In this document: positions 8,475 to 17,661 of the stretch, piece after piece | Position numbering within the stretch: the stretch's first letter is position 1 | How the letters are laid out: every line of letters starts with the position of its first letter | DNA from: JACCTU01 sp963700495 | GTDB lineage: Bacteria; Actinomycetota; Thermoleophilia; Gaiellales; Gaiellaceae | Assembly (NCBI GenBank): GCA_963700495.1 | Contig: CAVOXT010000002.1 | Span: 62,001 to 126,000, forward strand | Reading direction: 5' to 3' | Length of the DNA: 64,000 bases | Program-made: the position numbers and the translations under genes | Notes under the pieces: model-generated | What the model saw: only the letters and a program-made list of their open reading frames with translations | Told to the model about the DNA's origin: nothing | Database searches by the model: none

Positions 8475-8879
8475 ATGAAACCGATCCTGGTCGCATACGA
8501 CGGCTCCGAGGGCGCGCGGCGCGCGCTCGAGCAGGCCGCGACGATGGCGAACGGGCATCCCGTGACCGTCATCAGCGTTGCCGAGCTCCTGCCCCAGTTC
8601 GGGAGGGCCGGCGCGATGCTGGTCCCCGAGGAGGACGAGGAGCGGAAGCGCGAGCTCGCGGACGCGATGCAGATCCTCAAGGACCGCGGCGTCAAGGCGA
8701 AGGCGATCGAGCGGCGAGGTGACGCCGCCGAGGCGATCGTCGACGAGGCTCTGCAGGACGGCGCCGAGCTGATCATCCTCGGAACGAGAGGCTTGAGCTC
8801 GGCGAAGCGGTGGCTGATGGGCTCGGTGAGCACGCGGGTCGTACACCACGCCCCGTGCAACGTGCTCGTCGTCCGCTGA
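8475..8879 (+). CDS. Universal stress protein, single UspA domain
   Basis: A 134-residue Usp protein behind GAAAGGGGA at about 8460. It begins MKPILVAYDGSEGARRALEQAA and ends with the full ATP-binding loop GTRGLSSAKRWLMGSVSTRVVHHAPCNVLVVR, i.e. G-2x-G-9x-G-S/T, so it is expected to bind ATP (MJ0577-type). It is monocistronic, lying between a divergent CBS gene and a strong hairpin. Confidence 0.92.
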   Translation: MKPILVAYDGSEGARRALEQAATMANGHPVTVISVAELLPQFGRAGAMLVPEEDEERKRELADAMQILKDRGVKAKAIERRGDAAEAIVDEALQDGAELIILGTRGLSSAKRWLMGSVSTRVVHHAPCNVLVVR

Positions 8880-8895
8880 GCGCCGCCGCCCGTTT

Positions 8896-8933
8896 CGCGG
8901 CGCGTCGCCTGAACAACGCGGCGACGCGCCGCG
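8896..8933. terminator. Strong hairpin downstream of the UspA gene
   Basis: A perfect 14-base-pair stem (CGCGGCGCGTCGCC and its complement) enclosing a ten-base loop, starting 17 bases after the Usp stop codon. No T-tract follows, so it may act as a pause or mRNA-stabilising hairpin rather than a classical intrinsic terminator. Confidence 0.6.
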
Positions 8934-9093
8934 ATTGGTGCTCGGATCGAAGGCCGCGAGTCTGACCCGGCAGGCCGCGGAAACGTCGGCGAGGTCGACC
9001 TGAGCGAGAAGGTGCTCATAGCGCTCGTCGTCTACACGCACGAGGAGAGCCTGCTCGTACGAGCGACGGGCAGCGTCGGCATGATGCCCCGCA

Positions 9094-10569
9094 GTGCACG
9101 GGCATCCCGATCCCACCCAGAGGGCGGCGAGAACCATCGGCGCAGCGTTGCGGCGTGTTGGTTACTCGGAGCTCGGCGTCTGTGAGCTGCTCGGTGACGA
9201 TGCGTACTCGAGTGGACCCGAGGACGTGCCGGTCAACATTCGGCGGCTGCCTGACACACAGCTCGCCACGGTCGTCCGACTGTTCTTTCTGGAGCTTCCG
9301 GTCTCGACCGGCTCGGCCGTCCGTGCACTGGGCAAGCCCGTGGTCGACGCGCTCGAGGCCGCGGGAGTCGCGAAGGTCGACGACCGGGTCGCGCCGTCCG
9401 TGCGGATCCTGCCGGTGGGCAACCTCCTGCTCGCGGCGGACGGCTACTCACGCGCGGCCGACGATCCGCCGGACTACGTCGCCGCCTATTCGCCGACGTC
9501 TCGGCTCCTGGACTCGCTGACGCCGCGACGCCGCGTCGAGTCCGCGCTCGACGTCGGCACCGGCAGCGGAGTGCACGCGCTGCTCGCGGCGGCTCATGCC
9601 CGGCGCGTCGTCGCAACCGACGTGAATCCACGCGCGCTCATGTTCACGCAGCTGAACGCGGCCCTCAACGGCCTGACGAACGTCGAGTGCCGCCTGGGGA
9701 GCCTGTTCGAGCCGGTCGGCGAGGAGATCTTCGACCTGATCACCTGCAACGCCCCGTATGTCGTCTCGCCCGAGCACCGCTGGGCCTACCGTGACGGCGG
9801 CTTCGAAGCGGACGAGATCTCGGAGCGGGTCGTCAGGCAGGCGGCCGGCCATCTGGCCGAGGGCGGATTCGCCACGGTGCTGGTCAGCTGGGTCGCCGCG
9901 GATGAGGACGCACCCGACGAGCGTGTCCTCGCGTGGACGGCAAGAAGCGGGTGCGACAGCTGGATCCTGGTCGCGCAGGAGGAGGACCCGCTCGGCCACG
10001 CAGCCGCGTGGAACTCCCACCTCGCAGGCAACCCGGCCGCGTTCGGCGAGGCGCTCGACGAGTGGACGCGCTATCTCGACGAGCTCGGCGTGCGCTGGGT
10101 GAACGACGGCGCGGTTGTCCTGCATCGCGGCAACGGCGGGCGGCCGACCGCCCGCGTCGATTCGGTCGACGAGGACGACGTCGAGGAAGCCGGCGACCAG
10201 ATCGAGCGCGCATTCGAGGCGCGTGCCCAGCTCGGCGAGCTCCGGCGTCTGGACGAGCTGCTCGAGGCGCGTCTCTCGGTGGCCGCCCCGCTCCAGCTGG
10301 AGCACGAGCTCGAGCCGCGACGCGGACGTGCAGCCGCCGTCGACGCCTACGTCTCGCTCGCCGAGGGGACGAACTCGACCGTCGAGACGACGGCGCACGC
10401 ACTCGAGGTCGTCGACGCGCTCGACGGCAAGGTGCCGCTCCACGCCGTCGTCCGGGCCGCCGCTCGCCGCCTCGGGCTGTCCGAGACCGAGACGTCGAGG
10501 CTCAGGCGCGAGGCCTTGCGGCTCAGCCGAGAGCTGCTCGAGCTGGGAGCGCTTCAGCTTCATCGCTGA
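9094..10569 (+). CDS. HemK/PrmC-like class I SAM-dependent methyltransferase
   Basis: A 491-residue protein starting at GTG 9094. Residues about 1-120 form an N-terminal helical and winged region (VRLFFLELPVSTGSAVRALGKPVVDALEAAGVAKV). The Rossmann methyltransferase follows: SALDVGTGSGVHALLAAAHA near residue 150, VVATDVNPRALMFTQLNAALNG, and LITCNAPYVV, where NAPY replaces the NPPY of HemK-type N-methyltransferases. The C-terminal 150 residues are helical and unassigned. The NxPY motif normally recognises a planar amide or amine, as in glutamine or adenine methylation. The target here is unknown. Confidence 0.82.
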   Translation: MHGHPDPTQRAARTIGAALRRVGYSELGVCELLGDDAYSSGPEDVPVNIRRLPDTQLATVVRLFFLELPVSTGSAVRALGKPVVDALEAAGVAKVDDRVAPSVRILPVGNLLLAADGYSRAADDPPDYVAAYSPTSRLLDSLTPRRRVESALDVGTGSGVHALLAAAHARRVVATDVNPRALMFTQLNAALNGLTNVECRLGSLFEPVGEEIFDLITCNAPYVVSPEHRWAYRDGGFEADEISERVVRQAAGHLAEGGFATVLVSWVAADEDAPDERVLAWTARSGCDSWILVAQEEDPLGHAAAWNSHLAGNPAAFGEALDEWTRYLDELGVRWVNDGAVVLHRGNGGRPTARVDSVDEDDVEEAGDQIERAFEARAQLGELRRLDELLEARLSVAAPLQLEHELEPRRGRAAAVDAYVSLAEGTNSTVETTAHALEVVDALDGKVPLHAVVRAAARRLGLSETETSRLRREALRLSRELLELGALQLHR

Positions 10570-10570
10570 G

Positions 10571-10710
10571 GCGCAGGTCCGGCACCGGCGAGGCCAGCAG
10601 TGCGGCGAAGGCCGCGGCTAGCTCGCGGGCGGAGTACGGCTTCGGGACGAAGCCGGTCAGGTGGTCGGTGAGCTCCCCGGCGGCGTGCTCGCTGTAGCGG
10701 CCAGCACTCC
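10571..10710 (-). pseudogene. Remnant of a response-regulator receiver domain C-terminus
   Basis: On the minus strand, in the gap after the methyltransferase, the frame reads YSEHAAGELTDHLTGFVP followed by KPYSARELAAAFAALL. This is the normal end of a receiver domain, with the conserved K-P after beta-5 and the alpha-5 helix, most like those attached to hybrid histidine kinases (SGYS...GFLxKPF). No start, phospho-acceptor Asp or kinase is present upstream, and the upstream frame is not coding-like. It is probably a leftover from a deleted two-component gene. Confidence 0.4.
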
Positions 10711-10818
10711 CTGACTCGCGCGGCGGCGCTCCCCCGAAAGGGGTTAGCCGAGCGTCGAGCCTCGGCTTCGAGCCGGCCGTCCGGCACGCCGAGATCCGGC
10801 GCAGGCTGCGCGAGACGC

Positions 10819-13800
10819 TCAGCGGCGTGTCGCGTCCGGCTTGAGCTGCGTCGTCGCGTCCACCTCGTCGAAGAAGGCGAGCGCACGCTCGAGCTCGCCC
10901 TCTGCCACGCCCGCCCGTGCGGCGAAGAGCCGCGCGTATGCCTCGTCCGGACGCGACCCGATCTTGGCGAGGATCTCGGCGGCCTCGAGGAACTCGCTCC
11001 GCGCGAACGCGGAGGCCGCGTGGAGCCAGGGCGTCGTGCCGTTCACGGGCGCGAGATCGGCGCCGTGTCCAAGCGTGACCAGCCCCACGGCGAGGTCGAA
11101 TGCCTCGAACGAGGGCACCGGGCTGTCCGCGCTCGTCGTCCAGATGCTGAGCAGCTCGTCCGCCGAGAGCAGCGCCTCGGCGGACTCGCCCGCCACGGCG
11201 AACGCGCGGGCCCGGAACGCGAGCGACTGGTTGAGGAACCAGGGATCGTTCGCCTTCCGCGCGATCGCGAGCCCCCGCTCGGCGTCGTCGACTGCGCCGG
11301 CGACGTCGTCTCGCGCGAGGCGGATGAGGCCGCGCACGCGCAGGCACGTCGTCTCCATGTAGTGGGGTGAGCCCGCCTGCGTGGCCGCGATGAACGCCTC
11401 GGCCAGGCGAATTGCCTCTGTCCAGCGGCCGCGCCAGTACGACTCGATCACGCACGCAGCGCTCAGCCACCGCTCCTCGAACGCGTCGCCGAACCGTTCC
11501 GCCGCCCGGCGTCCCTCGGCGAAGAGCTCGAACGCCCGCGGAAGCTCGCCCTGGATCGCGAGCGTCGCGGCGAGAAAGCGGTAGCCGCGAACGCTCTCCG
11601 GCGACTTGATCGCGTCGGCGATCGCGAGGCTGCGCTCGAAGTCCTCGAGTCCACCCTGGTCTCCTCTCGCGAGCCGCGCGGCGCCGATGTTGTTGAGCGA
11701 CCGCGCACGGAGATCGTCGAGCCCGAGCAGCTCGGCCATCGCGAGCGCCTCCCGCCCGACCACGATCGCCTCTTCGGGCTTCTGCGTGCGGACGAGGAAG
11801 CGCGACCAGTTCGAGAGCACGAACACCTTCGCGCGCGTCGGTGGTTCGTCGCGGACGAGCGCTGCGGCACGCTCGAGGTGCTCCTGCGCCGACGCGTGCA
11901 TCCCCTGGTTGACGAGCAGGTCGGCGGCCATCACGTCGGCGGCCGCCGCGCGCTCGCGGTCGCCGACGAGCAGGAGCGCCTCCCGGGCCTCTTCCAGCTC
12001 CTCCGCGCCGGCGTGCTCCGCATGGAAGCGCGCCTCTCCGACCCGGAGCAGCAGCTCTCCGCGCTTCGGGTCGTCGGGCGGCATCAGATCCAGCGCGGCG
12101 CGGTAGAAGCGGGCTGCAGTCGCGTGCGCGTTGAGGGTGGCGGCGTGCGTGCCGGCGTCGACCGCGGCCCGGCGCGCCTTGTCCGCGAGACCCGAGACGT
12201 CCTGTCCGGCCGCCCGGCCGAGCTCCAGCGCACGCAGGTAGTGGTGGGCGAGGAGCTCCGCTCGATCGTCTGCGCGCTCGGGAGGAAGCGACTCGATCCA
12301 CTCCGCCGTGAGCCGGTGGTTCTGCGCCCGCCGCGCCCGAGCGAGCTGCGCGTACGCGACCTCCTGGACGAGCACGTGCCGGAACGTGTACTGGAGCTCG
12401 TTCGCGATCGAGGACGTGCGCTCTCGCCGGACGAACTCCTTCCGTTCGAGCATCCGCAGCCGGTCCTCGACGAGCGATCCCGGCTGCGAGCCGATCGCAG
12501 CGAGCGACCCGACCCAGAAGACCTGGCCGACGAGCGCCGCGTCCTGAATCACGGCCTTCTCCTCGGGCGGAAGCCCGTCGAGTCGGGCGGCGATGATTCC
12601 CTGCACGGATTCGGGCAGCGGCAGCTCGCGGCTGCGGGCCAGATCGCCCGAGCCGTTCCGGTGCAGGAGGCCGCGGTCGTTCAGCATCCGCACGTACTCA
12701 CCGGCGTAGAGCGGGTTTCCGCCGGAGTGCTCGAGCACGATGCGCTGGACCTCGGAAGGCAGGACGTCGCGGTCGAGGAGCGCGACGAGCAGCTCCTCCG
12801 TCTCCTTCTCTCCGAGCGGCGCCAGCGAGATCGAGATCGCGCTTCGCTTGCCACCGCCCCACCCGGGCCGGCGCTCGAGCAACTCGGGCCGCGCAGTGGC
12901 GAGCACGAGCAGCGGCACGTCCGCCGCCCAGTCGAGGAGGTAGTCGAGGAAGTCGAGCAGCCCGTCGTCGGCCCAGTGCAGGTCTTCGAGCACGAGCGCG
13001 AGCGGCCGTCGTTCCGCGAGCGCCTCGAAGAACCGGCGCCAGGCCGCGAACGCCTCGGCCCGGCGGTCCCCGCGGAGAACGTCCCCGGACGCGAGCCCGA
13101 CGAGCGGACGCAGGTGCTCCGTCACCCAGCGCGCCTCGTCCGGGTCGGCGATCACCTCGTCCGCCGCGTCCTCGAGCTTTCGAACCGCGTTCCCGGCCGA
13201 GTCGCTCTCTGCGATGCCGACGTGCGCCTTGACCATCTCGGCGAGGGCGAGCAGGCTGAGCCCGTCGCCGTACGGAAGCGAACGACCTTCGAGCCGTTCG
13301 ACCGGCTCGGCGCCGGCCGCGGCGAAGAGCTCGAAGACGAGCCGGCTCTTGCCGATCCCTGGAACGCCGACGATCGTCACCAGCTGCGAAGCGCGGTCCC
13401 GGCGGACGCGCGCGAGCGCCTGAACGAGCACGTCGAGCTCCTCGGCGCGGCCGACCAGGGGTGCGTCGAGGCCTTCGTCGCCGCGACCCTCCCGAAGCGC
13501 GAGCGCAGGCCAGGCGGGCACGGGGAGAGCCTTCCCCTTTGCGATCACCGACTGGCACTCGCCGTACTCGACCGCGTGCCGGGTCGCGCGATAGGTCGCC
13601 TGGCCGACGAGGATCCCGCCCGCCGGAGCCGCCGACTGGAGCCTGGCGCCCGTGTTCATCACGTCGCCCGCCGCCATGCTCTCGCCTGAGTGCGGGCTCG
13701 CTCCGAGCGAGACGAGCGCCTCGCCGGTGTGGACGCCGATCCTCACCTCGAGCCCGAGCGTCGGGTCCGCGGCGTTCAGCTCCTCGATCGCGTCGTGGAT

Positions 13801-14220
13801 CGCGAACGCCGCCCTGACCGCGCGCTCCGGATCGTCCTCGTGCGCGACCGGCGCACCGAAGAGCGCGACCACCGCGTCGCCGATGAACTTCTCCACAGTG
13901 CCCCCGACGCGCGCGAGCTCGTCGCGCAGGCGCGCGTGGTAGGGCGCGAGCCGGGCGCGCACGTCCTCCGGGTCGAGGCGGTCCGCGGCAGCCGTCGAAC
14001 CGACGAGATCGGCGTAGAGCACGGTGACGACCTTCCGCTCCTCGCCCGGCGCCGGCGCCTGTGGCGCCGCGTCCAGACGGGTTCCGCACGAGGAGCAGAA
14101 CGAGGCCCCCGGCTCGGTCAGCTTCCCGCACGTCGGACAGACACGCTCGAGCGAGGCGCCGCAGCTCGCGCAGAACCGGTTGCCCGGAAGCGCTTCGACT
14201 CCACACGAGGGACACGTCAT
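10819..14220 (-). CDS. Zinc-ribbon / class III nucleotide cyclase / AAA-ATPase / TPR signalling protein
   Basis: A 1133-residue cytoplasmic protein; the ATG at 14220 begins directly with MTCPSCGVEALPGNRFCASCG. Two zinc ribbons (four CxxC pairs) fill residues 1-45. A class III cyclase domain follows at about 60-240, with metal-binding aspartates in VLYADLVGST and KFIGDAVVALFG. An AAA/STAND ATPase then has Walker A GVPGIGKS near residue 287 and Walker B-like LALVLEDLHWAD. TPR-like helical repeats run from about residue 620 to the end. This architecture is common in actinobacteria and Chloroflexi and links a second-messenger or pseudo-cyclase to an ATPase switch; no DNA-binding domain is visible. 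It is divergent from the DegV gene. Confidence 0.9.
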   Translation of the reverse strand: MTCPSCGVEALPGNRFCASCGASLERVCPTCGKLTEPGASFCSSCGTRLDAAPQAPAPGEERKVVTVLYADLVGSTAAADRLDPEDVRARLAPYHARLRDELARVGGTVEKFIGDAVVALFGAPVAHEDDPERAVRAAFAIHDAIEELNAADPTLGLEVRIGVHTGEALVSLGASPHSGESMAAGDVMNTGARLQSAAPAGGILVGQATYRATRHAVEYGECQSVIAKGKALPVPAWPALALREGRGDEGLDAPLVGRAEELDVLVQALARVRRDRASQLVTIVGVPGIGKSRLVFELFAAAGAEPVERLEGRSLPYGDGLSLLALAEMVKAHVGIAESDSAGNAVRKLEDAADEVIADPDEARWVTEHLRPLVGLASGDVLRGDRRAEAFAAWRRFFEALAERRPLALVLEDLHWADDGLLDFLDYLLDWAADVPLLVLATARPELLERRPGWGGGKRSAISISLAPLGEKETEELLVALLDRDVLPSEVQRIVLEHSGGNPLYAGEYVRMLNDRGLLHRNGSGDLARSRELPLPESVQGIIAARLDGLPPEEKAVIQDAALVGQVFWVGSLAAIGSQPGSLVEDRLRMLERKEFVRRERTSSIANELQYTFRHVLVQEVAYAQLARARRAQNHRLTAEWIESLPPERADDRAELLAHHYLRALELGRAAGQDVSGLADKARRAAVDAGTHAATLNAHATAARFYRAALDLMPPDDPKRGELLLRVGEARFHAEHAGAEELEEAREALLLVGDRERAAAADVMAADLLVNQGMHASAQEHLERAAALVRDEPPTRAKVFVLSNWSRFLVRTQKPEEAIVVGREALAMAELLGLDDLRARSLNNIGAARLARGDQGGLEDFERSLAIADAIKSPESVRGYRFLAATLAIQGELPRAFELFAEGRRAAERFGDAFEERWLSAACVIESYWRGRWTEAIRLAEAFIAATQAGSPHYMETTCLRVRGLIRLARDDVAGAVDDAERGLAIARKANDPWFLNQSLAFRARAFAVAGESAEALLSADELLSIWTTSADSPVPSFEAFDLAVGLVTLGHGADLAPVNGTTPWLHAASAFARSEFLEAAEILAKIGSRPDEAYARLFAARAGVAEGELERALAFFDEVDATTQLKPDATRR

Positions 14221-14269
14221 CGCTGTCACAATGCTAGGGCAGCGAGTTCGACTCTCCGAGCTTGCGACC

Positions 14270-15133
14270 ATGTTCATGGACCTGACTGCCGACAACACGG
14301 CGATCGTGTTGGACTCGACGGCCGATCTCCCGGACGCGGCGGAGCGCCATCCGAACTGGCGCGTCGTGCCGCTCTACGTCAGATTCGGCGACGAGCTCTT
14401 CCGCGACTACGTCGACCTCGAGCCGGTCGAGTTCTACCGGCGGCTGCGCGCGTCCTCCGAACAGCCGCGGAGCTCCCAGCCCTCGCCGGGCGACTTCACG
14501 AGAGCGGTCTCGGAGCTCGACGGATACGAACGCGTGCTCATGCTGACGATCTCCGCCGGGCTCTCCGGCACCTACGAGAGCGCGCGCGTCGCCGCGGAGG
14601 CCGACCCGCGCGCCCGAGCGATCGACACGGGCTTCGTCTCGGGTGCGATCGTCCTGCTCGCCGAGGCGGTTCAGCGAAGGCTCGAGCGCGGGACGAACGA
14701 CGAGGAGCTCGCCGACCTGTTCGACCGCTTTCGGCGCGGCGCCCGTTTCTTCGTGACGCTCGACACGCTCGAGTACCTCGTGCGCGGCGGGCGTGCCGGA
14801 CGCGCGGCCGGGTTCGTGGGAGGACTGATGTCGGTCAAGCCCGTGCTCGAGGTCTCGGACGGCGAGATCGTCCCGGCCCGCCGGGTTCGCGGCCGGACGC
14901 GGGCGATCGACGAACTCGAGCGGCTCTTCGTCGACGCGACCGAAGACGAGCCGTCCGTACACGTGGGACTCGTGCATGCGGATGCCGAGCGCGAGCTGGG
15001 AGAACTCGAGGCCCGAGTGCGCCGCTCGCGCCCGAATGCATCGGTCGACTTCAGAGGGATGTTCGGCCCGGTGCTCGGCACGAACGCCGGGCCTGGTGCG
15101 CTCGCGCTCTGCTGGTACCGCGACGACGACTAG
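14270..15133 (+). CDS. DegV family fatty-acid-binding protein
   Basis: About 287 residues, starting at ATG 14270 or 14276 only some 50 bases from the divergent cyclase gene. DegV hallmarks are present: VLDSTADLP, YRRLRASSEQPRSSQPSPGDF, LTISAGLSGTYESA, AIDTGFVSG, LEYLVRGGRAG and a VKPVLEVSDGEI strand. DegV/FakB proteins bind a single fatty acid and present it to the FakA kinase; FakA is not in the window. Its stop is interleaved with the stop of the convergent cyclopropane synthase gene, consistent with a lipid-related neighbourhood. Confidence 0.92.
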   Translation: MFMDLTADNTAIVLDSTADLPDAAERHPNWRVVPLYVRFGDELFRDYVDLEPVEFYRRLRASSEQPRSSQPSPGDFTRAVSELDGYERVLMLTISAGLSGTYESARVAAEADPRARAIDTGFVSGAIVLLAEAVQRRLERGTNDEELADLFDRFRRGARFFVTLDTLEYLVRGGRAGRAAGFVGGLMSVKPVLEVSDGEIVPARRVRGRTRAIDELERLFVDATEDEPSVHVGLVHADAERELGELEARVRRSRPNASVDFRGMFGPVLGTNAGPGALALCWYRDDD

Positions 15134-16432
15134 ACGGAGACGGTCTCGCGAACGTCCGCGTACCAGTCCTCGCGAGTGAGCGGCAGGCCACTCACGCCTC
15201 GGTCCGGCTTGGCGAAGAGCGCCTGGTACACGTTCAGCCGGCCTGTCTGCATCCCGTAGGCCGACCCGGCCATGTACATGCGCCAGATCCGATAGGTCTG
15301 CTCGTCGGTGGCGCGGATCGCGTCGTCCCGGTGCTCGTCGATGCGCGAGACCCAGTGCCGAAGCGTGAGCTCGTAGTGCTCGCGAAGGCTCTCGACGTCA
15401 CGGACCTCGAAGCCGGACTGCTCGGCCGCGCGGAGAGCGGTCGAGATCGGCAGAACGCCGCCGTCCGGGAAACACGTAGCGCTCCATGAACGACGGGCCT
15501 CGCCTCGCGGTCTGCTCGAACTGGTAGCTCCGAGCGACGCCCTGGTTGAGAAAGACGCCGCCGGGCTTCAGCAGCGCGCGCGCCCTTGCGAAGAAGTCGG
15601 GAAGCAGCTCCTCGCCGACGGACTCGAACATGCAGATGGAGACGACCTTGTCGAACGACTCCGGGGCATCGAGGCTGCGGTAGTCGCGCACCTCGATCCG
15701 GCAGCGATCCTCGAGCCCGGCTGCCCGGATGCGCTCGGTCGCAAGCTCGGCCTGCGGCTCGGAGAGCGTGATCCCGACTGCGTCCACGCCGTAGTGCCCG
15801 GCCGCGTGGATCATGAGGCCGCCCCAGCCGCAGCCGATGTCGATCAGCCGCTCGCCCTCGCGCAGCCGGAGCTTGCGGCACACGAGGTCGAGCTTGCGCA
15901 GCTGTGCGGTGTCGAGGTCATCGTCCGGAGAGCCGAAGTACGCGCACGTGTAGACCATCCGCTCGTCGAGGTAGGAGGCGAAGAACTCGTTCGACGTGTC
16001 GTAGTGATAGGTGACGGCCTGCCTGTCGCGTCCGATCGAGAACCGCCTGCCGCGCAACTCCGCGGCGCCGCGACCGACGCGCGGTCTCCGCTCGGACGGC
16101 AGCGACAGCAGCCGGCGGGCGAGCCCGAGCCGGTCGAAGAGGCCCCAGCGCCGCTCGACGAGGAGAGCGTCGGCGAGTCCGAACACGCCGTGGATGTCGC
16201 CTTCGATGTCGACGTCCCCGAAGACGTAGGCCTCTGCCATGTTGAGCTGCGTCGGCGGCCAGAGCAGCGCGCGAAGCGACCCCGGATGCGCGAGCACGAG
16301 CGTGAACCGCTCGGGCTCGCCGCGAGACGGCTCGACTCTGCGCCCGTCCCAGAGTCGGACGGCGAAGTCGCGCCGCAGATCGCCGATCAGGTCGTGCAGG
16401 ATCGCGAGCGTCGTCTCGCCGTGGTCAGCCAT
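15130..16432 (-). CDS. Cyclopropane-fatty-acyl-phospholipid synthase-type methyltransferase (one frameshift)
   Basis: The ATG at 16432 starts MADHGETTLAILHDLIGDL, then the CFA N-terminal domain, the SAM motif LIDIGCGWGGLMIHAAGHYG, VGITLSEPQAELA, FDKVVSICMFESVG, and PGGVFLNQGVA. Near 15470-15472 the frame changes: RYVFPG is followed in another frame by DGGVLPISTALRAAEQSGFE and the normal C-terminus, ending at 15130. Reading the AAA at 15470-15472 (TTT on the coding strand) as two bases restores RYVFPDGGVLP, so an indel at a homopolymer explains it. It is the second of two tandem CFA genes, overlapping the first by eight bases. CFA enzymes add a methylene from SAM to acyl double bonds in membrane lipids. 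Confidence 0.85.
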
Positions 16433-17534
16433 ACCAATCGTCGCGCGTGAGAGGAAGCCCGGACGATCCCTGCGGGCCGGGCTTGACGAGCAGCGACTGC
16501 CAGAGGTTCAGGCGACCGACGCGCTGGCCGTACGTGAAGCCCGCCATCCCGAGCCGCCACACCCGGTAGGTGATCGAGTCGGCGACCTCGACCGCGCGGT
16601 CTTCGTTCGCCTCGAGCCGCTTCCGCCAGTGCGCGACGGTCAGCGCGTAGTGCTCGCGCAGGCTCTCGACGTCGCGAACCTCGAAGCCCGCCGCCTCGGC
16701 CGCCTGCAGGGTGGTCGAGATCGGCAGCAGCTCGCAGTCCGGGAAGATGTAGGCCATCGTGAACGAGCCCCCACGCCGCGCACGGACGGTCGCGGGCTCG
16801 CCGATCCCGTGATTGAGGAACGCGCCGCCCGGCTTCAGGACCTCGAGCACGTGGTCGAAGTACTCGGGGAGCGAGCCCGCAGTCAGGTGCTCGAACATGC
16901 CGATGCTCGAGACCTTGTCGAACGGGCCCGAGACCTCGCGGAAGTCCCGCACCTCGACGCGGCAGCGACCTTCGAGGCCCGCCGCGCGGATGCGCTCGTT
17001 CGCGAGCTCGGCCTGCGGCTCGGACAGCGTCACGCCGAGCGCTTCCACGCCGTAGTGCTCGGCCGCGTGCATGACGAGCCCGCCCCAGCCGCAGCCGATG
17101 TCGAAGAGCCGTTCGCCCTCGCGCAGCCGCAGCTTGCGGCAGATGTAGTCGAGCTTCTGCTCCTGCGCCGTGTCGAGGTCGTCGTCCGGCGTGCGGAAGT
17201 ACGCGCACGTGTAGACCATCCGCCGGTCGAGGAAGAGCCCGTAGAACTCGGGGTCGAGGTCGTAGTGGTAGTGGACGGCCTGCGCCAGCCGCTCGGCGGA
17301 GTCGCGCCGCCCGCGCAGCCGGGCCGGACCGCGGCCCGCGCGGACGCCGCCGTTCGACGGCAGCTCCAGCGCCCGCTTCCCGAGCCGAAGCTGCTCGCGG
17401 CGCCCCCACTCCCGCTCGATCAGCAGCCAGTCGGCGAGCGGCAGGACCGCCTCGAGGTCGCCCTCGACGTCGACGTCGCCGTGCAGGTACGCCTCTGCGA
17501 GCGAGAGCTGAAGCTTGCTCGGCGAGGCGAGCAT
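16425..17534 (-). CDS. Cyclopropane-fatty-acyl-phospholipid synthase-type methyltransferase, upstream copy
   Basis: 369 residues from the first conventional ATG at 17534, but homology to the tandem copy (RDFAVRLWDG, FTIVLEHAGALRA) continues upstream in frame to about 17720. There the only start-like codon, following an in-frame TAG, is ATA; a G-to-A change in ATG or an error is possible. Motifs include LFDIGCGWGGLVMHAAEHYG, LGVTLSEPQAELA, FDKVSSIGMFEHL, GGSFTMAYIFPD and a C-terminal YRVWRLGMAGFTYGQRVGRLN. It lies between the desaturase and the second CFA gene and overlaps both, giving a desaturase-CFA-CFA operon: the desaturase makes the double bond the CFA enzymes then methylate. Confidence 0.87.
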   Translation of the reverse strand: MLASPSKLQLSLAEAYLHGDVDVEGDLEAVLPLADWLLIEREWGRREQLRLGKRALELPSNGGVRAGRGPARLRGRRDSAERLAQAVHYHYDLDPEFYGLFLDRRMVYTCAYFRTPDDDLDTAQEQKLDYICRKLRLREGERLFDIGCGWGGLVMHAAEHYGVEALGVTLSEPQAELANERIRAAGLEGRCRVEVRDFREVSGPFDKVSSIGMFEHLTAGSLPEYFDHVLEVLKPGGAFLNHGIGEPATVRARRGGSFTMAYIFPDCELLPISTTLQAAEAAGFEVRDVESLREHYALTVAHWRKRLEANEDRAVEVADSITYRVWRLGMAGFTYGQRVGRLNLWQSLLVKPGPQGSSGLPLTRDDWYG

Positions 17535-17661
17535 CGCCCGCAGCGCACCCGCGTGCTCGAGGACGATCGTGAACCGTGCGTCGACCCCGGGGTCGGGGCC
17601 CCACTCCGTCCCGTCCCAGAGCCGGACGGCGAAGTCTCGGGGCTCGTAGCCGCCGAAGAGC

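Noticed and set aside
458..8879. DosR-type operators upstream of the stress genes
   Set aside because: No GGGAC-n-GTCCC-like palindrome was found in the intergenic stretches.
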